The notes: generated by a model not told the origin, from the letters alone. A stretch of 64,000 nucleotides of DNA from UBA10365 sp041441915 (GCA_041441915.1 JASDRS010000023.1:62001-126000), one strand, 5' to 3'; positions 53,182 through 61,667 are shown, counted from the stretch's first letter. Numbers and translations are program-made.

Positions 53182-53589
53182 ATGGACGCGGCAATTCTAA
53201 AACCTGACGAACTTCCCGAAAACGACCGCGGTAATGGCGCACGAACCATACCGCTGGTGACGCGCAAGTGTGGGTCAACGAGCATGATAAACGGCATCAC
53301 GGCCTTTAAACCGGGAGCCAAGATCGGCGTGCATTTCCACAATTGCGAGGAAAGCGTAATGATCCTGGAGGGCGAGGCAGTTGCTGAAATCGACGGGGTA
53401 CGCCACCACCTAAAAACAGGTGACACTACGTGGCTGCCGGCGAATGTCCCACACCGATTTTTAAACGAAAGCGACAGCATAATGCGGATATTCTGGATCT
53501 ATGCCGATATCAACGCAACTCGCACTATGGCCACCACTGGCATCGAACAATCGATTGACGAAGAGCATCAAAAGGCCAAACAGTTATGA
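53182..53589 (+). CDS. Single-domain cupin protein
   Basis: A 135-residue cupin_2 protein. Motif 1 is PGAKIGVHFHNCEESVMILEG near residue 46, with two His and one Glu as metal ligands. Motif 2 is KTGDTTWLPANVPHRFLN near 92, with the fourth His. Small cupins are isomerases, dioxygenases or ligand sensors. GAGGAG precedes the ATG. It overlaps the ABM gene (ATGA), so the two are coupled and run divergently from the sugar-ABC operon about 900 bases away; a shared pathway is inferred. Confidence 0.88.
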   Translation: MDAAILKPDELPENDRGNGARTIPLVTRKCGSTSMINGITAFKPGAKIGVHFHNCEESVMILEGEAVAEIDGVRHHLKTGDTTWLPANVPHRFLNESDSIMRIFWIYADINATRTMATTGIEQSIDEEHQKAKQL

Positions 53590-53876
53590 TTCGCGAAATT
53601 GCAACTCTTACTATCAACCCCGCAAATGCAGCCAAATTCGAGAACGTAGTGGCGCAAGCGCGGCCGCTTTTTCTCTCTGCAAAAGGCTGTCACGAGATGC
53701 ACCTTGAACGTGTCATCGAAGTCCCTGGCAGCTACCGACTGGTTGTCGTCTGGGATACTGTCGATGCCCATATGGAGCTGTTTCGAAACGCTCCGGCGTT
53801 CCAAGAATGGCGTGCGCTTGCTGGGCCGTGGTTTACCGAGCCGCCCGAGGTGGTTCATACAGAGCAAACTGTCTAA
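53586..53876 (+). CDS. Antibiotic biosynthesis monooxygenase (ABM) domain protein
   Basis: A 96-residue ferredoxin-like fold protein. REIATLTINPANAAKFENVV is strand 1 and helix 1, AKGCHEMHLERVIEVPGSYR carries the conserved His region, and VWDTVDAHMELFRNAPAFQEW follows. The C-terminal FTEPPEVVHTEQTV is typical. ABM proteins act as dimers on quinols or small aromatics without metals or cofactors, or as isomerases. It is coupled to the cupin gene. AT-rich sequence without a visible terminator follows. Confidence 0.87.
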   Translation: MIREIATLTINPANAAKFENVVAQARPLFLSAKGCHEMHLERVIEVPGSYRLVVVWDTVDAHMELFRNAPAFQEWRALAGPWFTEPPEVVHTEQTV

Positions 53877-54091
53877 TGGCAGTGTCAGACAATATTGAAC
53901 TGATTTCTTAAAATAAACTTGATTTCGGCACTATTTTTATTGAACTGGAGTTCTCGTGCGCAAGCATGGAAAAAGCTGCCATCCAGAATTTCACTTTCCT
54001 TGATTAACCCCCTCTTAACCATTAACAAAAGTGCCGCAGAACCAACTTTATCATTCTCCGGCACAGTCAGACGAATGCGAACTCGTCTCTA

Positions 54092-54741
54092 CTAGGCCAG
54101 CACCCCTGCCCTTTTATGCAGCACAGAGGCCGCGACACACAGCGAGTGCGGCGGTGCGGTTAGCCTTGAAGTGATCGCGTTGGGAGAGGCTTCGGTCTTG
54201 ATTGAAATGGTTGTGAAAAGTTCATGCTGAAGAAATTCTTGAAGATCTACGTAAAATGCTTCTTCACCATCAGAATTATTTCTCATCCCATCAGTAAGAC
54301 CCATTATGATGAGACGCTTCTCCGTCAAAATAGTCCACTGAGAAGACCAATCAACCCCTTTTTCTAATCCGTCTTTAATTATTTCTAATAATTCATAATC
54401 GATATATCCGCAGCCAGTATTTTTAACCCAATTTTCAATAATTTTAAGTTTTCGCTAATTTCCTTCGGTGACATCAAAACCCTGTGTAGAGCACCCGGAC
54501 CAAATTCTTGAATGGGTTCAATTTTCTCTCCCACATCACATATAAATACAAATACATCGGACTCGCAGGGGTTCATTTTCGAGCTTGCGTGATTGCTCCA
54601 ATCTTCCAAACGTTTCGTTGTAAAACTTGATTTATTAATAATTGTTAAATTTTTATCATTTGGGTAAGATTTTGCTATGCTCGTCTCCAAAAAAATCAGA
54701 TGAAAAATGATGAAGAAAAATAACCCAGAAGCGTATTTCAT
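54092..54741 (-). pseudogene. Frameshifted secreted protein of unknown family
   Basis: From ATG 54741 the reverse strand reads a signal peptide (YASGLFFFIIFHLIFLETSIA) and then NKSSFTTKRLEDWSNHASSK and CESDVFVFICDVGEKIEPIQ. That frame stops at 54385-54387. The +1/-1 frame is open from a TAG near 54455 and continues WVKNTGCGYIDYELLEIIKD, WSSQWTILTEKRLIIMG and GLTDGMRNNSDGEEAFYVDL. Joined at the A/T-rich tract near 54431-54452 they make one about 190-residue protein. The GC-richer tail at 54092-54190 looks foreign to it. Family not recognised. Confidence 0.6.
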
Positions 54742-55336
54742 AATCTCAATAACCCCTCTTCTGGGCACCTAAAGACAAAATGTTCAAGAACTGCCATTAT
54801 CATTTTTCTTGGGTCGTTCAAGCTCGAAATCTAGCAAATATAGTATTTGCTTTGGGGTCTTGTATTGTACTGAATGTAATTCACACTAACCGTAAAGCAT
54901 TGCCCAGTGCTGGGCGTAATTAGGGATAAAGTATTTATCCAAATCAGCCCTGTGTAATCCAGCCCAAACCTCTGCTTAGTAATACGACAGATTAAGAATA
55001 TATATGTGGCCCAAAGAGGCCTAAAGTATTTATCATTTTTTATATTTGAAAAAATTAGAGTACCGCAGGGCCAAACAAAGCCCCACCTTAAAATTATTAA
55101 AAAACGAAATGTATTTACAAAAATCGCTAAATAAACTACCTCGAGCAAATAAATAGTGCCCCTTTTTATTCATTTAATAATAAAATTGAATTGATACTAT
55201 TGAATAGTCATGGACTACGGTATACGGACGGGTTATAAAAGTAAAATGGATCTAATGTTTTTAGCAGAACTTTCATTTTGATATTATATTAAACTAAACT
55301 AATAAATTTAAATCTAAAATGAACGGTGCTTAAAAT
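54742..55336. other. AT-rich intergenic stretch upstream of the GntR gene
   Basis: No supported gene; a reverse frame at 54831-55148 is AT-biased with no family resemblance. Visible structures: hairpin AGCAAATA-TAG-TATTTGCT (54833-54851), hairpin GCCCAG-TG-CTGGGC (54902-54915), and a perfect palindrome ACTATT-G-AATAGT (55196-55208) that could be an operator for the GntR regulator. Confidence 0.4.
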
Positions 55337-56017
55337 ATGTTACAGAATAATGTGAACGCGGATGTATTTAGCGTTCCCCAAAAGGTCACCTTCACGTACA
55401 ATGTAGTCAATTCTGTCACGAAAGCAATAAGTGTTGGAATTTTTAAACCAAATGAGCGTCTTACAGAACAGAGTATTTCGGAAAAGGTTGGCGTGAGCCG
55501 AGCACCAATTCGAGAAGCACTGAAAATCTTGTACACTCAAGGACTTCTCGTAAAAGGCGCAACTACAGGCTATCGGGTGGCATCATTCGATCAGAAAACA
55601 GTAAAAAATGTTATTACAGCGCGGCAATCTATAGAGGCTATACTGCTGCAAAGTGCGGTGGAAGAATGGAAGAGAACGGATCCAAAGGTAATTGCTCTCC
55701 AAAAACCCATTTCCATGATGAAAAGTGCCGCAAAAACAAACGATTACTTTGCATCAATAGAGGCTGACTTAGCATTCCATAAAACTATCGCCATGGCAGG
55801 AAAAAACGAGTTTGCAGTAACCCTGTGGGATACGATATCACGCCATGTTTTGGTTATTTTATCTTTAAATAATTTTCGTTGGAATAATTTGAACGCAGTG
55901 GTCGATCACCATGAAAAATTCCGCGATTTAATTATCACCAAATTAGAAAGCGGTTTTACAGGCGCGGACGCGCATTTAGCGTTTGAAAATCATTTCTCTG
56001 ATGCTTGGGCCAATTAG
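55337..56017 (+). CDS. GntR family regulator with FCD domain
   Basis: A 226-residue regulator. The winged helix is at residues 20-85: VNSVTKAISVGIFKPNERLT, then EKVGVSRAPIREALKILYTQGLL. The FCD domain follows, with ARQSIEAILLQSAVEEW, an Asp in EADLAFHKTIAMAGKNEF (metal-binding D/H) and VVDHHEKFRDLI with further His. FCD regulators sense small organic acids. The gene is more AT-rich than the flanking core. The regulated genes are unknown; the transporter island about 2-10 kb away is a candidate. Confidence 0.9.
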   Translation: MLQNNVNADVFSVPQKVTFTYNVVNSVTKAISVGIFKPNERLTEQSISEKVGVSRAPIREALKILYTQGLLVKGATTGYRVASFDQKTVKNVITARQSIEAILLQSAVEEWKRTDPKVIALQKPISMMKSAAKTNDYFASIEADLAFHKTIAMAGKNEFAVTLWDTISRHVLVILSLNNFRWNNLNAVVDHHEKFRDLIITKLESGFTGADAHLAFENHFSDAWAN

Positions 56018-56176
56018 CAACAGCAAACCTCCTAAGGAGGAATAAACTGCGATTTGGTTCATCCATCAGATTATTTTCGACATAAGTCTTACCCAAGGTC
56101 AGGTAGAAATGTTAGCTCAACTTTAAAATTTTTGGTTAGACTTCACAATAGGCGCTATGAAAGTGGGCAAAGAGGC

Positions 56177-56584
56177 TCACTGCCTAGGCATAAGCCGAGA
56201 CTTACCGAGGATACTTGAAGCCAGGAAGACGCCAGCGGCCACAAGTGCCACTCCAATCACCTTCAGCGGGGCAACTGTTTCGCTCAGAAAGGCGAGGCCT
56301 CTGAGTAAGGCGAGGATCGGGGTCAATGCGCCAAAGGCTGCCCGAGCAGTGTCGCCAGCAAGGCGCCGCTTCCCAGCTTCCATGAAGTCCTTAGACCATT
56401 TGTAGCAGATACCTTGAGAGATGCCCTCGCGACGGCACAGCTCAGCGATGCTATCCTCACCACGCAGCCCGTCCAAGACGATCCTGATCTTCTCTTCGGA
56501 TGAATATTGTTTGCGCGTGGCCCGTTTGATGTCTTTGACGATCTTGGCGCCTGGGCTTTTGCGTGTTCCAATTGGCTGTCTCAT
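56177..56584 (-). pseudogene. IS3-family OrfA fused in frame to the tail of an EamA permease
   Basis: One reverse frame joins two unrelated pieces. Residues 1-83 are an IS3-type OrfA N-terminus with the HTH KQYSSEEKIRIVLDGLRGED and SIAELCRREGISQGICYKWS, then DFMEAGKRRLAGDTARAA; GAGGAG precedes ATG 56584. From about base 56335 the frame reads FGALTPILALLRGLAFLSET and VAPLKVIGVALVAAGVFLAS, the last two membrane segments of an EamA transporter. OrfA's C-terminal leucine zipper and orfB are missing, and the permease has lost its front. Probably a deletion scar. Confidence 0.8.
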
Positions 56585-56914
56585 GTCCACTCCTCAGTGA
56601 TTACTGATGAGCCAGAAACACTCTCTTATCAAATTATACTATTTGGACCCATAGGCGCTGACGTCAGACAGATAGCATTAGCTGCGAAAGCCCTGGCTAC
56701 TCCAGTGACGGCACTGCTAGCTATGGCCACAAGCGCCTCTAAAATTCTCCAAATATTTAGTACCAAAATCCTAGTGGACATGGATTCCTTAGGACTTTTC
56801 TCAATTTCATGCTAAAATTTTTGAATTATATGCTGCCTTTCACCGACAGATAGCATGAGAGATCATTATCTAATTAATAATTTAAGGAGTTTTTATAAAG
56901 TAGGAGAGATCATT

Positions 56915-57013
56915 ATGAAACTTCATAAGTTAGGACTAAATTTTCCTTTTGTAAAAAATCACCCGCCTGATAGCGAACCTATATGGCACAAAATAACCAA
57001 AACTGACAAATAG
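56915..57013 (+). CDS. Small ORF, 32 residues
   Basis: ATG 56915 with TAGGAGAGATC upstream, a good ribosome binding site. The product is basic and short, beginning MKLHKLGLNFPFVKNHPPDS. No family recognised and no membrane segment. It may be a real small protein or chance. Confidence 0.3.
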   Translation: MKLHKLGLNFPFVKNHPPDSEPIWHKITKTDK

Positions 57014-57034
57014 AAGGAAAAAGGGAGAAATCTA

Positions 57035-57109
57035 GTGAGGAAAGGGTCGAGGATTAGTAAAGAAGCAAAAGACCTTGCAACCAGATCAAATCCTTACAAA
57101 TATCGATAA
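57035..57109 (+). CDS. Small ORF, 24 residues
   Basis: GTG 57035 with AAGGGAG eight bases upstream, 21 bases after the previous small ORF. The product is strongly basic, beginning MRKGSRISKEAKDLATRSNP. The tandem arrangement with separate binding sites is the only evidence. Confidence 0.25.
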   Translation: MRKGSRISKEAKDLATRSNPYKYR

Positions 57110-57215
57110 TATTTTAACTAAATAAAATTAAATTTTACGTATAATCTTAAGTATAAAGTATTAAATCTATCTTGAAATCAGCCTATTTTTTTGGCAGATA
57201 ATTGGAGAATTTATC

Positions 57216-57584
57216 ATGATCGCAATAATTTTTGAAGTATTTCCTAAGCACGGGAAAATGGACGAATACCTAGATATGGCTACCAAAATGCGGCCCATGG
57301 TTGAGGGTATTGAGGGCTTCATTAGCGTTGAAAGATTTATAAGTATAACCAACCCGGATAAGCTACTTTCCATATCATTTTTTGAAAATGAAGCAGCTGT
57401 TGATAGCTGGAGAAACCTTGCTGCACATAGAAGGGTTCAATCAAAGGGGCGAAGCGAAATCTTTGATGATTACCAAATTAAAGTGTTGCATGTGATGAGA
57501 AATTACGGAATGACTGACCGCAGTCAGGCGCCCAAAGACAGTACGCTTTTGCATGATAATGATAATGATAATGATAAAAAATAA
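57216..57584 (+). CDS. ABM-domain monooxygenase-like protein with a DN-repeat tail
   Basis: A 122-residue protein. The ABM fold spans residues 1-95: AIIFEVFPKHGKMDEYLDMA, EGIEGFISVERFISITNPDK, SISFFENEAAVDSWRNLAAH and IFDDYQIKVLHVMRNYG. The C-terminal tail ends in Asp-Asn repeats encoded by four TGATAA units (57554-57577), which can change copy number without shifting frame. GGAG precedes the ATG. Unlike the ABM gene at 53586 it is single and AT-rich. Confidence 0.85.
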   Translation: MIAIIFEVFPKHGKMDEYLDMATKMRPMVEGIEGFISVERFISITNPDKLLSISFFENEAAVDSWRNLAAHRRVQSKGRSEIFDDYQIKVLHVMRNYGMTDRSQAPKDSTLLHDNDNDNDKK

Positions 57585-57740
57585 TTTAGCTAATTTAAAA
57601 TTAGACCTGTCCACTTCAACATAATTTCCCATTTATGAGTTCTACCTGTCAGCCGTTATTGCATAACATTTATAAATTTCTAATAATGGTTTGTAGATTG
57701 AAAAAAGTAAATGAAGTTTTTAGAACTTATGGAGACAACG

Positions 57741-58184
57741 ATGAACATTAAATATTTAGTATTTGTCTTACTTGCCCTCGGAACCCCAATTTTAGCTGAT
57801 CAAACAACTGCCACTATTGAGGATATTTACATTGATCGTATTTTTGTTGAGCCAATTGTCGAAAAAACATGCCAAGAAGTTGACATTCCAATTATTGGCC
57901 AGTCGAACGGCACTAACAGCGCCAATGTTCTTATGGGTATGATCGTCGGTGGAATACTTGGGAAAGGTATTACCGGCAAGGATAACGGAGCTGCAGCTGG
58001 GGCTGTAATGGGTGGCGTTATCGCTGCCGACAGTAAAAGTAAAAAAGCCCCACAAGGATACAAGAGAGAATTGCGCTGTGGCAACTATGAAACCACGCGA
58101 GAAGTTACCAAGCGTATATATAGTTATTCTATCATCACCTTTAAAGAAAATGGCAGGAAATACTCGGTTGAATTTATAAAATAG
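57741..58184 (+). CDS. Secreted glycine-zipper (2TM) protein
   Basis: A 147-residue protein with a signal peptide (NIKYLVFVLLALGTPILA) followed by a glycine zipper VLMGMIVGGILGKGITGKDN and GAAAGAVMGGVIAADSKS, then a C-terminal domain with CGNYETTREVTKRIYSYSII. Two Cys frame the zipper and could pair. Similar to small 17-kDa-antigen-like outer-membrane proteins. I chose ATG 57741 from the signal peptide and GGAGAC just upstream. A lipobox is absent, so it is not a lipoprotein. It is monocistronic. Confidence 0.83.
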   Translation: MNIKYLVFVLLALGTPILADQTTATIEDIYIDRIFVEPIVEKTCQEVDIPIIGQSNGTNSANVLMGMIVGGILGKGITGKDNGAAAGAVMGGVIAADSKSKKAPQGYKRELRCGNYETTREVTKRIYSYSIITFKENGRKYSVEFIK

Positions 58185-58776
58185 TAAAAGCTTCTTATCG
58201 GCACATAATCAGCAATTAAGTGTCACATAGAAACTGCTGATCCCAAAGCTGGGTGTGCTCTCACGGTGGTTGTAGTTCACCTCTGAGAATATGGATAAGG
58301 GATGGATCTGGTTGTGTGCAATAATCTCAACATTAGTGCTTTTATCTACATCTACGCGTCTGCTTTACTTAGGAAAAACGTCAGCCGATAGCTGAATGCA
58401 CCAAGGTTGTGACGTTCTGAAGCGTGGAGCTCGGGTGGGTGCTAATGCGGTTACGATTGCGAGAGTGAGCAAAGCTGGGAAGGCTCATTTTTTGACCCCA
58501 TATAAATGTAAATGGAGTGATCATGTGCACTCGAAATTTCTGGCTCAATGAGTGGCTCAGCCAATATTATTGAATGGATGGGGCACAAAGACAAAAAAGG
58601 GCGTAGGTGGCATCGACAGACCGTTGAGAATTATGCCCTGACATCATACCGTCCAATAAGAACTAGCCTCGAAAAGCATTTTGTGCTTCAATATAAAGAT
58701 GTGCATTTCCTAATTATCGGAATGCCACGTGATAAATCAACCTACGAGCTCTAGGGCTAAAGGGAGGCCGAACAGA
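58185..58776. other. Intergenic stretch with no supported gene
   Basis: A 68-residue forward frame at 58548-58754 (WMGHKDKKGRRWHRQTVENY) faintly recalls recombinase C-termini, but it has no binding site or clear homology. A forward piece near 58420-58500 (GARVGANAVTIARVSKAGKA) looks protein-like and is cut off. These may be remnants. The stretch also holds the bactofilin promoter. Confidence 0.3.
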
Positions 58777-59124
58777 ATGACAGAGCAGACCGTCTCAGTT
58801 ATTGGCGAAAACTTAAGAATCACCGGGAACCTTAAGACAGAAGGGTCTTTGAGTATAATTGGGGCGATAATAGGGCATACAAAATGTGATGACATCATTG
58901 TGTCCGCAATAGCAACAATCAAAGGCAATATTTTAGCCAACTCAGCCACAATAATTGGGACCGTGACTGGGAACATTAATGCTGAATTTGTAGTGTTAAA
59001 GGACGGGAGTATTGTTAAAGGCAACATCACAAGTAATAATTTTACCGTCGAGGAAGGGGCTCAGATTGAAGGGTCGCTCAGTATAAATACAAAACAAGTT
59101 GCCCAAAAACCTGAAGTTTCCTAG
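58777..59124 (+). CDS. Bactofilin (DUF583)
   Basis: A 115-residue polymer-forming bactofilin. The core is a right-handed beta-helix of short hydrophobic/glycine repeats: ENLRITGNLKTEGSLSIIGA, GHTKCDDIIVSAIATIKGNI, LANSATIIGTVTGNINAEFV and LKDGSIVKGNITSNNFTVEE. The flanks are short, as usual. Bactofilins make cytoskeletal filaments that place cell-wall enzymes or stalks. ATG 58777 has GGGAGG upstream, and the frame is open to 58729. A second bactofilin lies at 62284 on the other strand. Confidence 0.92.
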   Translation: MTEQTVSVIGENLRITGNLKTEGSLSIIGAIIGHTKCDDIIVSAIATIKGNILANSATIIGTVTGNINAEFVVLKDGSIVKGNITSNNFTVEEGAQIEGSLSINTKQVAQKPEVS

Positions 59125-59377
59125 CCATTTCCTTTTAAACCAGTACAGATCGATCATGGGAGGCCTCAATCTAATCATCCGATGTTGTCACTGCACTTAT
59201 TAAGTGGCGAGCAGGCATTAACTGTGTTCGCCAACGCTTAAATCTCACCTAGTTAGGAGGCTGACCACAATCAATTCGCCTAAAATATTAATTTAATGCA
59301 ACAATATCTACCAATTGCTCACAACTTCGATCTGCGAACCCATAGCAGAAAAAATAACTTCAATATTTTATTAAGTA

Positions 59378-59693
59378 TTAAAAGCCTTCTATAACTATAA
59401 TATTTGACTTTGCAGCGCCTAATCTTATTTTTTTAATCGGCTGATACTCTGGGCAATTTAAAAATTCTTTTGCCTTTGCTAAACTTGGAAACTTTACCAC
59501 AACGACACGTGTTGGGGTCCAAAAATCATTTTGTTCAATATGAAGTGCACTACCACGGACTAAATATTCACCCCCAAAAGTCTCTGACAGCGTCTCTTTT
59601 AGAAATTTATACCGCTCATAGGCGGTATGGTCTTTTATAACTGTGTCAACAATTAAGTAGGCTGGGGGTTAACGTTTTTTCGTTGAGTTTCAT
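59378..59693 (-). pseudogene. DUF1330 family protein, frameshifted near its start
   Basis: The reverse strand reads PAYLIVDTVIKDHTAYERYK, FLKETLSETFGGEYLVRGSA, TPTRVVVVKFPSLAKAKEFL and CPEYQPIKKIRLGAAKSNII, a complete DUF1330 protein. The only ATG (59693) is in another frame. Removing one base from the five-G run at 59664-59668 (five C on the coding strand) joins MKLNEKTLTP to AYLIVD. Without that repair the start frame ends after 15 codons. It is downstream of the 59708 gene, with 14 bases between. It may be real, a sequence error or phase variation. Confidence 0.75.
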
Positions 59694-59707
59694 GCCTGAG
59701 GGTATTC

Positions 59708-59992
59708 TCAGCCGTCTATACGAAAAATCCTATCGCCACCGGAGATATGAACCTTACTTTGGGCTTTAACTTCGTCAACATCTTGTTTAATTTCGTTCAA
59801 AGTAGCCAACGCGATTACTTCATCAGCATAATGAATAATATAAATTCCCGAATTATCCGATATTTTTACCATTTCTGCTGAAATTGCACCTAATTTGATA
59901 ACTTTTGGTGACCATATATTTTCGAAATATGCAACTAACATGTCAAATTGCATTTTAGACTGTGCGGTTATTGTAACAACACGAACATACAT
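59708..59992 (-). CDS. Small ferredoxin-like-fold protein (ABM-like), unknown function
   Basis: A 94-residue protein. The strand-helix pattern MYVRVVTITAQSKMQFDMLV, YFENIWSPKVIKLGAISAEM, NSGIYIIHYADEVIALATLN fits a dimeric alpha/beta-barrel protein such as ABM or stress-response A/B-barrel, but no signature residues confirm it. An additional ATG at 59995 precedes. The DUF1330 gene follows 14 bases downstream, so both are likely one unit. Confidence 0.65.
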   Translation of the reverse strand: MYVRVVTITAQSKMQFDMLVAYFENIWSPKVIKLGAISAEMVKISDNSGIYIIHYADEVIALATLNEIKQDVDEVKAQSKVHISGGDRIFRIDG

Positions 59993-59995
59993 CAC

Positions 59996-60290
59996 TTAGT
60001 GCCCTTTATATTATTTATTAATGGATTATTGGAACATCTGATAATATAATAGAATTTTCCACGCTTGCAGATACCACACCTATTGATAGGTCAATATTAA
60101 ATTAGATCGCCTGCAAGCGAGATGGTGTGGATATCGGCTTCATTATACTCTTGAAGTAAGTGCATATTTTGATCCGCCCAGTTGACATAAATTTTGCATT
60201 TTTACCTAGTGATTTGGCATAAATAATAACGATGCCAATCACTTTTTCGTTACTTGACTTGAGATAGTGAACAGGCAGCCTAGTGCTACC
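59996..60290. other. Intergenic stretch with a possible reading-frame remnant
   Basis: No supported gene. On the reverse strand a 36-residue frame near 60098-60210 reads KCKIYVNWADQNMHLLQEYN and EADIHTISLAGDLI, protein-like but without start and with a TAA just before. It may be the end of a decayed gene. I see no terminator. Confidence 0.25.
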
Positions 60291-60968
60291 TTAATCGTCG
60301 TCTTCATCGTCTTCGATCACTTCTCCGTTGATCAATCGAACAACACGGTCGTACTGTTTTTTCGTAAATTCTTCTTCAAATTTAAAATGCTTACCTAAAA
60401 TTTTCATTTGGGCATTTACTCCTAAATACTGAAAATATTGGCGGAGTTCATCATGTAGTTTCGCGACTTCACGACTGGCCTGAGCGGATTCAAGTGTGTC
60501 AATGAATTCACGTTGCACCCCTTTTTGAATGCGCTGCACCGTTTCAGCCTTAATTTTGGTGATATTTGAAATTTGAGAGCGGCTAATCAGTTTAAGCTTA
60601 CCCGAAAGCTCGTCTAATTTATCATTAGTCGGCGCTTTAAGTTCAACACGGTAGGTCTTGTCTTTTAACTTAACATCTGTAAGTTCGGCCTCTTCAAACA
60701 TTTCTGTCAACATTTCTTGACAGCCGTCCATATGCATCTTAACCTCGAAGAAGGTGGGCGGCGTTTTTGAGCACATTTTGACTTCACAAGCATCGACCAG
60801 ACGGTATTTTTTATTTTCAAGATGGAGTGTTTTCCCGTACAAAAAATTTTCATAATTGTTAATTTGAGTGTTTGTGTCCAATTGCAAAACATATTCATCC
60901 AAAAAATCAACCATGCGATTTTTGGCGCTATTCGTGTAGGTATTTTCATGATCCTGCAGATAAAGCAT
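60291..60968 (-). CDS. Unrecognised 225-residue protein with acidic tail
   Basis: I do not recognise this family. The protein is cytoplasmic, with a charged N-terminal half (ENFLYGKTLHLENKKYRLVD, cysteine pair in VKMCSKTPP, EVKMHMDGCQEMLTEMFEEA). A predicted helical C-terminal half follows (ETVQRIQKGVQREFIDTLES, AKLHDELRQYFQYLGVN), and it ends in a run of Asp/Glu. AGGAATTCC precedes ATG. It is AT-rich like its surroundings. No neighbour suggests a role. Confidence 0.75.
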   Translation of the reverse strand: MLYLQDHENTYTNSAKNRMVDFLDEYVLQLDTNTQINNYENFLYGKTLHLENKKYRLVDACEVKMCSKTPPTFFEVKMHMDGCQEMLTEMFEEAELTDVKLKDKTYRVELKAPTNDKLDELSGKLKLISRSQISNITKIKAETVQRIQKGVQREFIDTLESAQASREVAKLHDELRQYFQYLGVNAQMKILGKHFKFEEEFTKKQYDRVVRLINGEVIEDDEDDD

Positions 60969-61100
60969 TGGAATTCCTATTTTTTTAATAGTGTATAGGC
61001 AATAAAATATATTGGCTGAAATATAAAGACTTCAATTAAAAAACGCGTATATACAGCACATAATAGCACAAGGATGAGTCAAAGTCTGCTTTTTTCTAAA

Positions 61101-61667
61101 TCAATTATTTTTCTGAATGAGTTTATATTTTAAAAGATAACGGCGCATACGATCAACCTTTTGCTTGGGTACCAGGCCAGGCGCTGAATATCCGCCATCA
61201 ACACCTGCCAATCGTCGCGCCATAAATGCGTCTTCAACCCCCTGCAAACGCAATTCTTGCACCAATGCCGCACGCGCTGGATAGACACGATCATCTGGGG
61301 GCGCTGGAAATATTTCGCCCTCAGTCAACCTTTGTCCACCCTGGCCTAAGATTGCCATGTGGCGATAATGCTGCGTGACCAAGGCATTAAATACTGCCTT
61401 TTGAATTTGATTGTCGGCAATTGCTTCGCGACAAGTCATCGCGTGTAAGATCGCTAAACCGGCGAAGGTATGCGGCCCCTTAGCTTTTTTTAGGTCAAGT
61501 AACGGGTTGTTTTGATCGGTAAATGGCCATTCACGCCGATAGCCAAAGCCAGCCAATACACCATACATTTCATCAATTATGCCTCCAATGTCGCCAACAG
61601 CTCCCACATCATCGGGATCAAGATTGACCGAAATCGTGGTGATATAATCTGCAGTCATATTCAACAT
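61101..61667 (-). CDS. Unrecognised protein of about 190 residues
   Basis: I do not recognise this family. From ATG 61667 the product begins MLNMTADYITTISVNLDPDD and contains VGAVGDIGGIIDEMYGVLAG, KKAKGPHTFAGLAILHAMTC, QHYRHMAILGQGGQRLTEGE and a basic end PKQKVDRMRRYLLKYKL. It is soluble with no signal peptide. The start is uncertain; ATG 61658 or 61718 are also in frame. GC content is higher than in the flanking AT-rich genes. Upstream sequence contains protein-like pieces in two frames, so a damaged partner gene is possible. Confidence 0.65.
   Translation of the reverse strand: MLNMTADYITTISVNLDPDDVGAVGDIGGIIDEMYGVLAGFGYRREWPFTDQNNPLLDLKKAKGPHTFAGLAILHAMTCREAIADNQIQKAVFNALVTQHYRHMAILGQGGQRLTEGEIFPAPPDDRVYPARAALVQELRLQGVEDAFMARRLAGVDGGYSAPGLVPKQKVDRMRRYLLKYKLIQKNN

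Larger units (their letters stand above)
56585..57215. other. Sequence between the IS remnant and the ABM gene
   Basis: TGTCCACT at 56584-56591 and AGTGGACA at 56773-56780 form an inverted pair and may be remains of IS ends, though the first overlaps the orfA start. The rest is AT-rich. Two short frames with good binding sites lie at 56915-57013 and 57035-57109. The 13-mer GAGAGATCATTAT occurs twice, near 56858 and 56903. Confidence 0.35.

Noticed and set aside
52580..53200. 206-residue forward ORF called as a gene
   Set aside because: Basic, low-complexity second half; another frame looks more protein-like near its end; it overlaps the well-supported cupin start. Treated as a possible decayed gene.
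54831..55148. 105-residue reverse ORF
   Set aside because: Composition follows the local AT content; no family, and it contains two strong hairpins at its coding 3' end.
56584..56780. A complete small IS bounded by TGTCCACT/AGTGGACA
   Set aside because: The left repeat overlaps the orfA start codon and the interval holds no transposase, so the repeats cannot be the element's true ends.
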